Of a DNA stretch of 64,000 nucleotides, positions 17,151 through 25,399 are shown in pieces. A program made the translations under genes and the position numbers. Under the pieces are notes generated by a model. That model made no database searches. It worked only from the letters and a program-made list of their open reading frames with translations, and was not told the DNA's origin. Position 1 is the first letter of the stretch, and every line of letters begins with the position of its first letter. Source of the DNA: an uncultured Flavobacteriales bacterium (GTDB lineage: Bacteria; Bacteroidota; Bacteroidia; CAIKAF01). The stretch covers positions 1-64,000 of the forward strand of contig CAILUT010000056.1 in assembly GCA_903837495.1 (NCBI GenBank), in the 5' to 3' direction.

Positions 17151-17897
17151 TTAGTGCTGAACAATAAGGCGTCCGCTGCCCAGGGATTGATTTCCGCGTT
17201 GAATGGACCACAAGTACAAACCCGATTTTACTTGGCTTGTTGAGATGTGTACTTGGGCTTGCTCCTTTTTTAAGGGTTGCAGCAGAACGGTTTTGCCGCT
17301 TAGGTCAAAAATGCGTAGGCTTTCGCTTCCTTGTAGGTTTAGGGCCGAGGTCTGAAACCCAACAAACTGGTTTGCGGGTACAGGACCAACAGGAATGGAG
17401 GCAAATGCGTTCTGATTTTGGACGGAGGTGTTTCCTCCGCTTACGTCGAAATTGATGGTAACATGCACCGAATCGTTCGGATTCAAGGCATCAAAAAATA
17501 CGTATCGAATGGTCCAAATGCCGTTGCTGCCTCCAGGGAAAAAATAGGAATAAAAAGACCCCTCGGTGTCGGCTGCAGCAATATCAACGGTATCGGTGGC
17601 TTGATTGGCCGCTGGGGAGTAGCATTGAATAGACCAGCAAAACTGATTCTCGGAGCCGTTGGGAACGTTTAAAACTTGACGTTTTACCAGCACCGGTTTT
17701 GTTGCCATGCTTTGGTTGGTTATCAATCCCTGCCACTTTAGGGGCTCGTCGTTGGGGAAAAATAGGTTTGCACTGCCCGTTACGGTTACGGTGCTGTTGG
17801 TAACATCAACACCGTTTTTATCAGAAACAGAAAACGAGGATTGGCTAAAGCCTAAGCCAGACAAGAAAAGGAAACCAATTGAAAATAGATTTTTCAT
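17151..17897 (-). CDS. Secreted protein with type A T9SS sorting domain
   Basis: 248 residues. Signal peptide 1-18 (LSGLGFSQ), then a beta-rich domain (about 20-155) with two Cys in FCWSIQCYSPA, and a C-terminal T9SS type A domain from about 170 (GPVPANQFVGF, LRIFDLSGKTV, GLYLWSI, RLIVQH). No catalytic motif is visible. Probably the first gene of the minus-strand cluster, 22 bases upstream of the small lipoprotein gene. Function unknown beyond being T9SS cargo. Confidence 0.85.
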   Translation of the reverse strand: MKNLFSIGFLFLSGLGFSQSSFSVSDKNGVDVTNSTVTVTGSANLFFPNDEPLKWQGLITNQSMATKPVLVKRQVLNVPNGSENQFCWSIQCYSPAANQATDTVDIAAADTEGSFYSYFFPGGSNGIWTIRYVFFDALNPNDSVHVTINFDVSGGNTSVQNQNAFASIPVGPVPANQFVGFQTSALNLQGSESLRIFDLSGKTVLLQPLKKEQAQVHISTSQVKSGLYLWSIQRGNQSLGSGRLIVQH

Positions 17898-18093
17898 GCG
17901 TAGTGGGGTTATTTCAAACAGAGTTCAAAGGTAATGAAAACCGATGGAGCTGGCAAGTCGGCAAGTGGCCTCAATGCCAATCTTTGCTGAGGAATGGCTT
18001 GTATTTTTTCTGTCTGCCTTCAATTTGGGTTGTTTGTAAGGTTTTTTAATGATTTCGTGGGTTTAACCCTGTTCATGGTTGAATTAAAGCAGC

Positions 18094-18101
18094 TACCTTT
18101 G
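18094..18101 (+). promoter_or_regulatory. -7 box of the family 3 binding protein gene
   Basis: TACCTTTG, a perfect TAnnTTTG. It lies 15 bases before the ATG at 18117 and therefore supports that start over upstream in-frame codons. Confidence 0.65.
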
Positions 18102-18116
18102 TGCAAAATCCTGTGT

Positions 18117-18974
18117 ATGCGTATTCTATCTGCTTTTTTATTCAGCTTATTGTTGATGCCCTTAACGGCTCAATCTACCCTTAGTTCTTCTGGCAGTCAA
18201 ACTTCAACTCCCGAGCTGAAGTTTGTAACCGTTCATTATTTGGTGCGGCCACCTTTAGCCATGAAGAGCGAATCCAGCGGCGCATCTATGCCCAAAGGCC
18301 TGGAAGTTGATATTTTTATGCAGTTTGTAAACTGGATGAAAGAAAACAAAAACATTGCCCTAAAACCGACGTGGAAAGCCCAAACCGATTTTGATGTGTT
18401 TTACACTTCGGTTCGCGAAGGCGATGCTCTAACTATAGGGTTTGGAAATGCAACCATTACCGAGCGGCGCAAACTCGAGGTCGCCTTTTCTCCAGCGTAC
18501 TTAAACAATGTCAGCGTTTTTATAACGGGGGGTTCTGTACCCACCATTACCTCTGATGCCCAAGTGCCCGAAGCTTTGAAAGGGCTTAGCGGCGTTTCTT
18601 CTGCCGGCTCTACCCACGCCGGTTACATGGCCGAACTCAAACGAACCCTGATGCCCGGTTTGTCTATGGAATTTGTGGGCGACCAAAACAACATTCCCCG
18701 GAAAATTTTGGCCAAACCCGGTTATTGCGGTTATGTGGACATCATTACCTACTGGAATTTTATTCGAGAAACCAAAGGATACCTGAAAATGCACCGGCAC
18801 ATGAGCAAAGGCCAAGAATCCATCGGATTTATTATGCCCAAAAGCGGTGAGCTAGAAGGCTACCTAAATGAGTTTTTTGAGTCTGGATTCGGCTTTACCT
18901 CCACCAAAAAGTACCGGGAAATCCTCGAGGCCTATTTGGGTTATGAAATTATCTCTACGGTTGAGGTGAATTAA
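18117..18974 (+). CDS. Periplasmic substrate-binding protein, family 3 type
   Basis: 285 residues from the ATG at 18117, where a normal signal peptide begins (MRILSAFLFSLLLMPLTAQ). The mature part resembles the bacterial extracellular solute-binding family 3 fold: a first lobe ending in DVFYTSVREGDALTIGFGNATITERR with the usual 'TxxR..xxxFSPAY' segment, a hinge, a second lobe (LSGVSSAGSTHAGYM), and return strands near GYCGYVDIITYW. There is no neighbouring ABC permease or ATPase, so it may serve as a sensor or work with a distant transporter. The ligand (amino acid or similar) cannot be told from sequence alone. Confidence 0.75.
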   Translation: MRILSAFLFSLLLMPLTAQSTLSSSGSQTSTPELKFVTVHYLVRPPLAMKSESSGASMPKGLEVDIFMQFVNWMKENKNIALKPTWKAQTDFDVFYTSVREGDALTIGFGNATITERRKLEVAFSPAYLNNVSVFITGGSVPTITSDAQVPEALKGLSGVSSAGSTHAGYMAELKRTLMPGLSMEFVGDQNNIPRKILAKPGYCGYVDIITYWNFIRETKGYLKMHRHMSKGQESIGFIMPKSGELEGYLNEFFESGFGFTSTKKYREILEAYLGYEIISTVEVN

Positions 18975-19079
18975 TGGGCAAGGGCCAAGCTGCTATTTTG
19001 CCGGCGCTTGCAAGCCCAAAATCCAAAATCTTGGCCAAAATCGGCTATTCTCCACTTCGGTTTGAATCCTTTGGCCCGT

Positions 19080-19110
19080 TTGGAATATCAAACCAAGCTG
19101 CCTACTTTTA
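19080..19110 (+). promoter_or_regulatory. Promoter of the Cys-rich protein / TonB receptor operon
   Basis: A -33 TTG at 19080-19082 and a -7 TACTTTTA at 19103-19110, separated by 20 bases as in Bacteroidota sigma-ABfr promoters. The -7 box ends only 6 bases before the ATG, so the transcript may be leaderless. Confidence 0.65.
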
Positions 19111-19116
19111 CACCGT

Positions 19117-19734
19117 ATGAAGCGCCAGATTCTTGCATGGGTATTGCTCCTTTTATTCTGCACAACCAATGCAGGAGTGGTGGTGGGTTCCCATACCTGC
19201 CTTAAATACAATCAAACCGAATTCTCCTTGTTTCCCAGCTCGCATTCAGGGGGCTGTTGTGAAAGTAAAAGTTCTTTCATGGCAGGCAATGTACTGGAAT
19301 GCGCTGAGGCACTAAATTCCAGGTCCAAGACTTCGGGCTGCTGTTCCCTTCCATTGGAATCGGAGCCCAAACCTACATCTTGTTGCAGCTCGACTCAAGG
19401 CAGAGTCGGTGCTGCAAACATGAATGGCCCTGCAGAACAAAATGCCCAGCCTCAGGCATTGGATTGTCTTTTTCTCGATTCAGGCGAAGGCAATTCCGTT
19501 TGCGCAGCTGAGTCGTGTTGCCGGGTGAGTCAAGTTGCCTTGCTTGATTTGCATTTACGCAGCCTGCCTGAAAAAGGGGCAACCCAAGCCTTGGCGCTTT
19601 TCTTGCCCACAGGTGTTCGGTTTGTGTGTCCCGGTTTTTTTGCCGCCGCCAAAATCAAGGTTGGACTTTGGGAGAAGGGGCGTTCTTTGCCAAGCGTTCG
19701 CACTGCCAGCCGCCTGCAGGTTTGGCGCTTATGA
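19117..19734 (+). CDS. Cys-rich secreted protein, HYC_CC_PP-like
   Basis: 205 residues. A signal peptide (about 1-20) is followed by an HTC motif and four separated CC pairs (GGCCE, SGCCS, TSCCS, ESCCR), then a Leu/Phe/Pro-rich C-terminal third. Gene position and the H-x-C ... CC pattern fit the HYC_CC_PP family, found upstream of metal-type TonB receptors in Bacteroidota. Inference: it binds or chaperones a soft metal such as copper in the periplasm or at the surface. The next gene, a TonB-dependent receptor, starts 66 bases downstream. The metal is not known from sequence. Confidence 0.65.
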   Translation: MKRQILAWVLLLLFCTTNAGVVVGSHTCLKYNQTEFSLFPSSHSGGCCESKSSFMAGNVLECAEALNSRSKTSGCCSLPLESEPKPTSCCSSTQGRVGAANMNGPAEQNAQPQALDCLFLDSGEGNSVCAAESCCRVSQVALLDLHLRSLPEKGATQALALFLPTGVRFVCPGFFAAAKIKVGLWEKGRSLPSVRTASRLQVWRL

Positions 19735-19800
19735 AAATGGAAAGTGATTTTCTGGGCTAGGGCCCTATGTTCTTCATTCACCCATTTTTAGTTTTTGATC

Positions 19801-22017
19801 ATGAAAACATTTCCTTTCCTTTTGCGCTTGGGCCTATTGTTTATGTCCACCTCAGCGGCTCATGCCCAAAATTTTCAAGGCAGCGTCCGCGATTCTTTAG
19901 ACCGCCCTTTGCCCTCGGCCCGGGTTGTTTGGCTGCTGAGCCAAGGCGGAATTGGCGGTGGACATTACACCGATAGCTTAGGGCGCTTTTCCTTTGCACT
20001 CAAAAGCCAGCCTGAATCGGTTCGAGCCATTGTATCGGCACCGAATTATTTCGCCGACACCGTTTTGCTGCAGTCGGGCATTCCCTATCCGGTTCGCTTG
20101 CAAGCCATAACCTTGAATGCCTATGAATTGGTGGTGGAGTCGTTTTCTACCTCTTTATATACGGCCAAACCCCAGTTTATTGAAAACATTGGTTCCAGGG
20201 AATTGCGCCGGGCCGCCTGCTGCAATTTATCGGAATCGTTCGAAACCAACGCCACGGTTGACGTAGGCTATACGGATGCGGTTACCGGAGCCAAAACCAT
20301 TCAATTGCTGGGGCTTGATGGGCGCTACGTTTCCATTACTTCTGAACAAATGCCTTCGATCCGGGGCCTTGCCTCGGCCTATGGCATTGGTTACATTCCC
20401 GGCCCATGGATGGAATCCATTCAAATTTCAAAGGGCTCGGGTTCTGCCGCCAACGGCTTTGAATCGATGGCCGGGCAAATCAATGTGGAGCTAAAAAAGC
20501 CTGAAACCGCCGATCGGTTTTACCTGAATGCTTTTTTGAATCACTTAGGTCGGTTCGAAATGACCTTGCAGCATGCCGAACGCCTGAACCCACGCTGGTC
20601 GGTGCTTACCTTAGCTCACGGCGAATATTTTGAAACCATCACCGACCGCAACGCCGATGGATTTTTGGACATTCCTTTTAAGAAATCGGTAAGCGGTATG
20701 CACCGCTGGAAATTCCAAGGCAAGCGCATGGAAGCCCAATTTGGGGCAAAAGTATTGGCCGAAGACCGAAAAGGAGGGACCCTTTCCGCCTTTCAAAAAC
20801 CCTCTTTAGGGCCTATATTTCTGGCTGCCGCTTCAACCTTGCGGGCCGAGGCATTTGGGAAAACCGGTTTTTTCTTTGCCGGCAAGCCTTACCAATCCTT
20901 GGGCCTGATGTTCTCGGGTACTTTTCATGACCAGCGCGGGCCCATTGCAGGCCGAAATTACCTGGGCCAAGAATACACCGGATATTTCAATTTGGTTTTT
21001 CAGTCGCGGATTCGCAACGACAACCACAGCTTCAAAACCGGAGCCTCGATGTTGTACGACCAAGTAGAAGAGGGTCTTGACACTCAGGTTTTTGCCCGCA
21101 CCGAAGCCGTACCTGGCGTTTTTCTGGAATACACCTGGAAACCCCTGAGTTCTCTTCAGCTGGTAACCGGCGGCCGCCTTGATGCGCACAACTTGTTTGG
21201 CTTGATTCCCCAGCCGCGCTTTCATTTGCGCTGGGAACCCCAATGCGGCTATATTTTTCGGCTCAGTGGCAGCCGCGGATTTCGCAGCCCCAATCCCTTT
21301 GCCGACCGCATGGGAATGCTGATGACCGGCCGCGAAATAACGGTAGATATTCCAGAATGGAAGCCCGAATTGACGTGGACCTATGGGGGCGGATTTCAGT
21401 GGGTGCGCACCTTGTTTGGCCGCGATGCCCAGGTTACCCTCGATTTCTTTGAAACCCGGTTTGAGCGGCAGTTTGTTGCCGACCGCGAACAGAGCGGGCA
21501 GCTGCGCATGTATTATGTGGAGGGCAGTGGATTTTCGCGGGTGGCGCAGGCCAACGTTTCGTTTTTTCCTTTAGAGCGCTTTGAGCTTCGGTTGGGTTGG
21601 AAATGGCAAGACGTGCAGGCCGAGTTTCAGGGGCAGCTGCAGGCCATGCCTCTAATGCCAATGCACCGCGGCGTTTTTACCGCCGGCTACAACTGGAAAA
21701 AGGCAGGGTTTACGGTTGATGCCACGGTGCAACTCATGGGCCCAGGTCGATATCCGGTGGTTATTGATCCGGGATTGTTGGAAAATCGGCCCCTCGAAAC
21801 ACCTTGGTTTGGCATTGTTCTGCTGCAAATGACCAAGAGCATTGGTCCGGTTGAGTTGTATGCCGGGGTTGAAAATTTGTTGGATTACCGGCAAGAGAAT
21901 CCGCTGGTGGATGCCGGCAATCCGAACGGAGGCAATTTTGACGCTTCGCTGGTGTTCGCGCCCATTTTTGGCCGAACCTTTTATGCAGGGGTGCATTGGA
22001 GTCCTTTTAAAAAGTAG
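19801..22017 (+). CDS. TonB-dependent outer-membrane receptor, probably metal-related
   Basis: 738 residues from the ATG at 19801. Signal peptide (STSAAHAQ) at about 1-22; carboxypeptidase-D-like regulatory domain (FQGSVRDSLDRPLPSARVVW) at about 23-100; plug domain at about 105-230 with ELRRAACCNLSESFE, LLGLDGRYV and SMAGQINVELK; then a 22-strand type barrel to the end (PIFGRTFYAGVHW). The CC in the plug, just before NLSESF, occurs in receptors linked to HYC_CC_PP proteins and heavy metals. Role: energised uptake across the outer membrane by TonB-ExbBD, encoded elsewhere. Substrate, perhaps copper or a copper chelate, is inferred only from the upstream gene. Confidence 0.87.
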   Translation: MKTFPFLLRLGLLFMSTSAAHAQNFQGSVRDSLDRPLPSARVVWLLSQGGIGGGHYTDSLGRFSFALKSQPESVRAIVSAPNYFADTVLLQSGIPYPVRLQAITLNAYELVVESFSTSLYTAKPQFIENIGSRELRRAACCNLSESFETNATVDVGYTDAVTGAKTIQLLGLDGRYVSITSEQMPSIRGLASAYGIGYIPGPWMESIQISKGSGSAANGFESMAGQINVELKKPETADRFYLNAFLNHLGRFEMTLQHAERLNPRWSVLTLAHGEYFETITDRNADGFLDIPFKKSVSGMHRWKFQGKRMEAQFGAKVLAEDRKGGTLSAFQKPSLGPIFLAAASTLRAEAFGKTGFFFAGKPYQSLGLMFSGTFHDQRGPIAGRNYLGQEYTGYFNLVFQSRIRNDNHSFKTGASMLYDQVEEGLDTQVFARTEAVPGVFLEYTWKPLSSLQLVTGGRLDAHNLFGLIPQPRFHLRWEPQCGYIFRLSGSRGFRSPNPFADRMGMLMTGREITVDIPEWKPELTWTYGGGFQWVRTLFGRDAQVTLDFFETRFERQFVADREQSGQLRMYYVEGSGFSRVAQANVSFFPLERFELRLGWKWQDVQAEFQGQLQAMPLMPMHRGVFTAGYNWKKAGFTVDATVQLMGPGRYPVVIDPGLLENRPLETPWFGIVLLQMTKSIGPVELYAGVENLLDYRQENPLVDAGNPNGGNFDASLVFAPIFGRTFYAGVHWSPFKK

Positions 22018-22041
22018 GATTTTGGTTTTTTGGCGGCAGTT

Positions 22042-22520
22042 CGATGGGGCTGCGGCTTATCGATGGTGTATTGCGCCTTGATGGGGTTGCGGCCTATTGT
22101 TGATGTATTGCGCATCGATAGGGTTGCGGCCAATTGTTGGTGTATTGCGCCTCGATAGGGTTGCGGCCAATTGTTGGTGAATTACGCCCGTCGATAGCCT
22201 CGATAGGGCTGCACCCTATCGCTGACGTATTGCGCCCCTTCAGGGCTGGTCTTTCGCTAACGTATTACGCCCGTCGATAGGGCTGCGGCCTATTGTTGAT
22301 GTATTACGCCCCTTCAGGGCTGGTCTTTCGCTGACGTATTGCGCCCGTCGATAGGGTTGCGGCCTATTGTTGATGTATTACGCCCGTCGATAGCCTCGAT
22401 AGGGCTGCACCCTATCGCTGACGTATTACGCCCCTTCAGGGCTGGTCTTTCGCTGACGTATTACGCCCGTCGATAGGGTTGCGGTCTATTGTTGATGTAT
22501 TGCGCCCCTTCAGGGCTGGT
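22042..22520. repeat. Tandem array of about 12 short hairpin units
   Basis: About twelve units, each ending in a variant of GTATTRCGCC (R = A/G), spaced roughly 36-45 bases. Three kinds alternate: CGATAGGGYTGCGGCCTATTG, CGATAGGGCTGCACCCTATCG (a perfect 8-bp stem) and CCCCTTCAGGGCTGG. The array fills the convergent gap between the TonB receptor and dps. There are no unique spacers, so it is not CRISPR. Confidence 0.85.
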
Positions 22521-22540
22521 TATGAAAGGGTGGGATGGAA

Positions 22541-23017
22541 TTAACGGTTTAAAAAGGAAGAGTACATCCACACCATTTTTTCTTGGGCGCGAATGTAATC
22601 GCTCATTAGGGCGTTGGTTCCTTCGTCAACAGCGTCGGCCGAAAGGGTTAGAATTTCACGTTGCAAAGAAATAACCACCCGAAAGGAGTTTAAAATGTCT
22701 TTGACCGACAACACGCCATCGCTTACATGCTGGCTTTCTTTGATTTCAGATAGGCGTTCGTACTCTGAAAAGCAATGGGCAGGCGCGTATCCTAGGGTTA
22801 AAATGCGCTCGGCCACTTCGTCGATTTTCAAGATTAAATCGGTGTACAGTTCCTCGAATTTTAAATGCAATTCAAAGAACTTCTCGCCTTTGATGTTCCA
22901 ATGGGCACCTCGGGTATTTTGGTAAAAAACCGAGTAGTTTGCCAACAGCAGGTTGAGTTTTTCGGCCAGCACTTTCGATTTTTCGGCGTCGAGGCCAATG
23001 GAGTTCAATGTTTTCAT
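22541..23017 (-). CDS. dps: Dps family ferritin-like DNA-protection protein
   Basis: 158 residues, normal Dps length, a four-helix bundle throughout. The inter-subunit ferroxidase ligands are present: His39 (RGAHWN), His51 (ELHLKF), Asp66 and Glu70 (KIDEVAERI). Dps dodecamers oxidise Fe2+ with hydrogen peroxide, store the iron and shield DNA in oxidative stress or stationary phase. The N-terminus is short with few basic residues, so DNA binding by an N-terminal tail is doubtful. Transcribed alone; its 3' end runs into the hairpin array. Confidence 0.93.
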   Translation of the reverse strand: MKTLNSIGLDAEKSKVLAEKLNLLLANYSVFYQNTRGAHWNIKGEKFFELHLKFEELYTDLILKIDEVAERILTLGYAPAHCFSEYERLSEIKESQHVSDGVLSVKDILNSFRVVISLQREILTLSADAVDEGTNALMSDYIRAQEKMVWMYSSFLNR

Positions 23018-23545
23018 GGGGGTGTTTGTTTGGGTTAATGTAATTTAAGAACAGATGTTTTGGGTTGGGTTGGCAGCCGCGGCCAACAAAGAAGCATTCA
23101 GGCAGAAGCAGAGCGGGGATTCAGTCGGGTTGAGCCGGCTATTCTTGGATGTTGAAGCGGCAAAAAAAGGAAAAGGTGGTTTCATTGTTGATTCATCTGG
23201 GCCTTTAAGCTTCGTTTTTGGTGTTCCCGCTTGCATAGTTCCGCAAAGTTGCCTGCGGTGTTTTTTGGGAATAGGCCTTGAGCACTTTGGAAAATCTTGG
23301 GAATCCGTTCGGACATCTTTTGAATTTCAATCGTACTTCCAGCTTAAAAAACCAGAGGTGTGCTTGGACAACCCAAACGCAAGGGAGCAGGTACAGGACA
23401 TTGCAAAGAATGCATTTAAGGACTGTGTGTAAAGTTAGGGACCTGCCTTAGGCTTGTCAAGGTAAAATCATTCTTTTTTAAATTTTTATGAAAGGGTTTT
23501 TTTTGATGGCTTGGGGCTTTACAAACTTGGATTGTGGCGTTTTTT
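23018..23545. other. Intergenic stretch upstream of dps, no gene seen
   Basis: The stretch must hold the dps promoter. An open frame on the plus strand (23055-23432) and a shorter one on the minus strand show no family features and no promoter with the usual spacing; I treat both as chance. T-rich sequence at 23471-23505 leads into structured element B. Confidence 0.5.
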
Positions 23546-23558
23546 GGGGGAGGTGGCT

Positions 23559-23700
23559 GCGGGCGGGATTGAAGCAAGTGGCCCGCAAGGGTGTCGGGCC
23601 ACGGCCCCGCGAGGGGCGGAGGCGACTTTAGGAGCCACCGCAACCCCGCTGGGGCCGAGGCCTGCACCCGCGGACCACTGCTGAAAGCCCGATTTCCCGC
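23559..23700 (+). repeat. 140-nt structured element, copy B
   Basis: Outer stem GCGGG-C-GGG with CCC-GATTT-CCCGC; inner continuation AGC-A-AGTGG with CCACT-GCT; G/C-rich variable arms ending GCCACGGCCCC / GGGGCCGAGGC; central motif GGAGGCGACTTTAGGAGCC at 23618-23636. An outer TTTTTTGGGGG / CCCCCCAAATAAAA inverted repeat flanks it. It ends 72 bases before the next gene and upstream of that gene's -7 box. Confidence 0.87.
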
Positions 23701-23758
23701 CCCCCAAATAAAATCCCAAATTTGGCCTATGTGCATTTCAAATTCAGTGGGATTTATG

Positions 23759-23766
23759 TACTTTCA
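23759..23766 (+). promoter_or_regulatory. Probable -7 box of the AlbA_2 gene
   Basis: TACTTTCA, matching TAnnTTTG at six of eight positions and ending 6 bases before the ATG at 23773. This implies a nearly leaderless transcript. Confidence 0.45.
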
Positions 23767-23772
23767 GCGTAG

Positions 23773-24423
23773 ATGAAAACGGGTGTTGAACACGCGGAGC
23801 AGCTGCGAAAATGGATTGCCGAGGGCGAGCATGCAAGGCAGGATTTTAAGTTTTTGGTTGCGGATGCGCGAAAAATAGCTCGCACCTTGTGTGCTTTTGC
23901 CAATGCCCAAGGGGGGCGGCTGCTGATTGGGGTAAAAGACAATGGAAGCATTTCAGGCATTCGGTCGGACGAAGAATTTTACATGCTGCAGACGGCTTCG
24001 CAGCTTTTTACGTTGCCCCGGGTTTCGTTTAAAACAGATGTGCTGCTGTCGGCAGGAAAACAAGTGCTTTGTGTTCAGGTATCCGCTTCGGCTCAGCGTC
24101 CGCATTTGTTCCGCAACGAAGCGGATGAATGGGTTCCGTATTATAGGTTGGGCGACCGCGATGTGCGGGCCGATGCGGTGCTGCTTCGAAATTGGGAGCT
24201 AGAGCAGTTGCCGCGTGGCAATGTTCGGGCTTTTGGGCAAGCCGAGGCACGGCTGTTGGAGTTTTTGCAGACCCACCCCTACATTACTGTTTCCCGTTGC
24301 CGAAGGGTAACGGGATTGAAAATTGGGCCTAGCATAGAACTTTTAGCTACCCTTTTGCGTTGGAATATCATCGACATACTTCCACATTTAGAGGGTGTCG
24401 CTTACCGGTTAAAACCAAATTAA
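23773..24423 (+). CDS. AlbA_2 (Schlafen-type) domain protein
   Basis: 216 residues. Residues about 10-125 match the AlbA_2/Schlafen DNA-binding domain: E-x-x-x-x-DFK near 20-27, KIARTLCAFANAQGGRLLIGVKDNG, and HLFRNEADEWVPYYRLGDRDV. A helical, winged-helix-like segment follows (about 145-210). Such proteins are usually described as ATP-binding or helix-turn-helix regulators, but their biochemical role in bacteria is mostly unproven. It is monocistronic, with structured element B just upstream and sucD 75 bases downstream behind its own promoter. Confidence 0.85.
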   Translation: MKTGVEHAEQLRKWIAEGEHARQDFKFLVADARKIARTLCAFANAQGGRLLIGVKDNGSISGIRSDEEFYMLQTASQLFTLPRVSFKTDVLLSAGKQVLCVQVSASAQRPHLFRNEADEWVPYYRLGDRDVRADAVLLRNWELEQLPRGNVRAFGQAEARLLEFLQTHPYITVSRCRRVTGLKIGPSIELLATLLRWNIIDILPHLEGVAYRLKPN

Positions 24424-24444
24424 CCTTAAAAATCAAACCTTGTA

Positions 24445-24474
24445 TTGCAACTCCGAGGGCGGAGTGTATCTTTA
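24445..24474 (+). promoter_or_regulatory. Promoter of sucD
   Basis: TTG at 24445-24447, a 19-base spacer, and TATCTTTA at 24467-24474; the start codon follows 23 bases later. The layout fits the Bacteroidota consensus. Confidence 0.65.
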
Positions 24475-24497
24475 GACCTTCAAAATAAAAAATATAC

Positions 24498-25379
24498 ATG
24501 AGCGTACTGGTTTCTAAGACTTCTAAAATTATTGTCCAGGGTTTTACCGGCAATGAGGGCACTTTTCATGCTTCTCAAATGATTGAATATGGAACTCAAG
24601 TGGTGGGTGGAGTTACGCCGGGAAAGGGGGGCAGTATGCACTTAGACCGCCCTGTTTTTAATACGGTGGCCGATGCTGTTTTGCAGACAGGAGCTGACGT
24701 GTCCATCATTTTTGTGCCGCCCGCTTTTGCTGCCGACGCAATTATGGAGGCTGCCGATGCGGGGGTTTCTGTGATTGTGTGCATCACCGAAGGAATTCCT
24801 ACTTCCGATATGATTCAGGTAAAAGCATATTTGGATGAGAAGCCCTGCAGGCTTATTGGTCCAAACTGCCCAGGGGTAATTACCGCTGAGGAGGCCAAAG
24901 TGGGTATTATGCCCGGCTTTGTGTTTAAAAAAGGAAACATTGGAATTGTGTCAAAAAGCGGCACCTTGACCTACGAGGCTGCCGACCAGGTGGTGAAAGC
25001 CGGTTTGGGAATAACCACCGCCATTGGAATTGGTGGGGACCCCATTATTGGAACCACCACCCGCGAGGCGGTTGAATTGCTGATGAACGACCCAGAAACC
25101 CACGGAATTATAATGATTGGAGAAATTGGGGGGGGCATGGAAGCCGAGGCAGCGCGTTGGATCAAAGACCACGGAACCAAGCCGGTGGTAGGATTTATTG
25201 CGGGGCAAACGGCCCCAGTAGGCCGACGGATGGGACATGCCGGAGCCATTGTTGGGGGCGCTGAAGATACCGCCGCCGCAAAAATGGCCATTATGGAAGC
25301 CTGTGGCATTCATGTAGTTCATTCTCCCGCCAGCATTGGGGCTAAAATGGCTGAAGTTCTTCAACCCGTTTCGCTGTAA
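24498..25379 (+). CDS. sucD: Succinyl-CoA synthetase (ADP/GDP-forming), alpha subunit
   Basis: 293 residues, normal length. The N-terminal CoA-binding Rossmann domain ([24 protein letters not shown]) is followed by the ligase domain, with the phosphorylated His247 in GHAGAIVGG and the GPNCPG loop near 121. With SucC it makes ATP or GTP from succinyl-CoA in the TCA cycle. sucC is not adjacent, which is common in this phylum. The following subtilase gene starts 20 bases after the stop and may be cotranscribed. Confidence 0.97.
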   Translation: MSVLVSKTSKIIVQGFTGNEGTFHASQMIEYGTQVVGGVTPGKGGSMHLDRPVFNTVADAVLQTGADVSIIFVPPAFAADAIMEAADAGVSVIVCITEGIPTSDMIQVKAYLDEKPCRLIGPNCPGVITAEEAKVGIMPGFVFKKGNIGIVSKSGTLTYEAADQVVKAGLGITTAIGIGGDPIIGTTTREAVELLMNDPETHGIIMIGEIGGGMEAEAARWIKDHGTKPVVGFIAGQTAPVGRRMGHAGAIVGGAEDTAAAKMAIMEACGIHVVHSPASIGAKMAEVLQPVSL

Positions 25380-25399
25380 CTTTAAAATCAAAAACCGCC

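Noticed and set aside
22042-22520. CRISPR array
   Set aside because: Units are contiguous variants with no unique spacers, and no cas gene is present. The same holds for 31032-31470.
23055-23432. Possible 125-residue protein upstream of dps
   Set aside because: No family features, no -7/-33 pair at the right distance, and mixed composition typical of chance frames.
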